Shown here: in pieces, positions 31,783-31,786 of the stretch | How positions within the stretch are numbered: the stretch's first letter is position 1 | Layout: each line of letters starts with the position of its first letter | DNA from: CBFFRJ01 sp051486985 | Lineage (GTDB): Bacteria; Pseudomonadota; Gammaproteobacteria; Enterobacterales; Enterobacteriaceae | Direction of reading: 5' to 3' | NCBI RefSeq assembly: GCF_051486985.1 | Contig: NZ_JAHVDV010000042.1 | Coordinates: forward strand, 1-31,786 | DNA: 31,786 bases | Translations under genes and position numbers: made by a program | The notes under the pieces: generated by a model | What the model was told of the DNA's origin: nothing | The model's database searches: none | The model's input: only the letters and a program-made list of their open reading frames with translations

Positions 31783-31786
31783 TAAA

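Overview
The window is enterobacterial chromosomal DNA, most like Enterobacter or a close relative (Klebsiella/Lelliottia group). Coding density is high, GC is moderate to high, and many genes are close to E. coli relatives that I recognise by sequence (accC, pheP, ybdF, ybdJ, ybdK). An intact ramR-romA-ramA locus, typical of Enterobacter and Klebsiella and absent from E. coli K-12, supports this. Two N bases near the right end and the cut accC at the left end show it is a slice of a draft sequence.

Left part (1-8.7 kb). The 3' end of accC converges on a four-gene, fully overlapping minus-strand operon, siaA-siaB-siaC-siaD. This is a partner-switch module (phosphatase, kinase, phosphoprotein, diguanylate cyclase) that controls c-di-GMP. 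Its SiaA has a soluble, CBS-like N-terminus instead of the membrane sensor of the Pseudomonas protein. Upstream of siaA is a minus-strand small RNA gene carrying the 33-nt RyhB core, a Fur-box promoter and an intrinsic terminator. It lies divergent from a second Fur-box promoter that appears to drive a YncE-like lipoprotein and a TonB-dependent siderophore receptor. A GNAT acetyltransferase and a membrane-anchored XRE regulator follow.

Middle (8.7-18.5 kb). A low-confidence patch holds a broken reading frame and an unrecognised 180-residue gene with an AT-rich promoter. Then come pheP and a sugar-type operon: NHS-family transporter, TIM-barrel isomerase and Gfo/Idh/MocA dehydrogenase. Two identical palindromic operators precede the operon and a LacI-family regulator follows it. 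An EamA exporter and a PhzF-like isomerase complete this part.

Right part (18.5-31.8 kb). ybdF and ramR are co-transcribed and divergent from romA-ramA, with the RamR operator lying on the romA promoter. A FoxA/FhuA-like receptor and a secreted Fes-like esterase diverge from a candidate Fur box, forming a second siderophore-use unit. ybdJ and ybdK follow, then an ERIC element. A MocR-type regulator diverges from a four-gene polar amino-acid ABC importer. The window ends in an ~86-bp tandem palindromic repeat array fused to a ~231-bp repeat whose other copy lies 16 kb upstream, after the sugar operon.

The main themes are iron (one sRNA, two receptors, one esterase, three Fur-type sites), regulated efflux (ram) and a c-di-GMP switch. 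accC and pheP are far apart in E. coli, so their closeness here marks a rearrangement or an assembly join.
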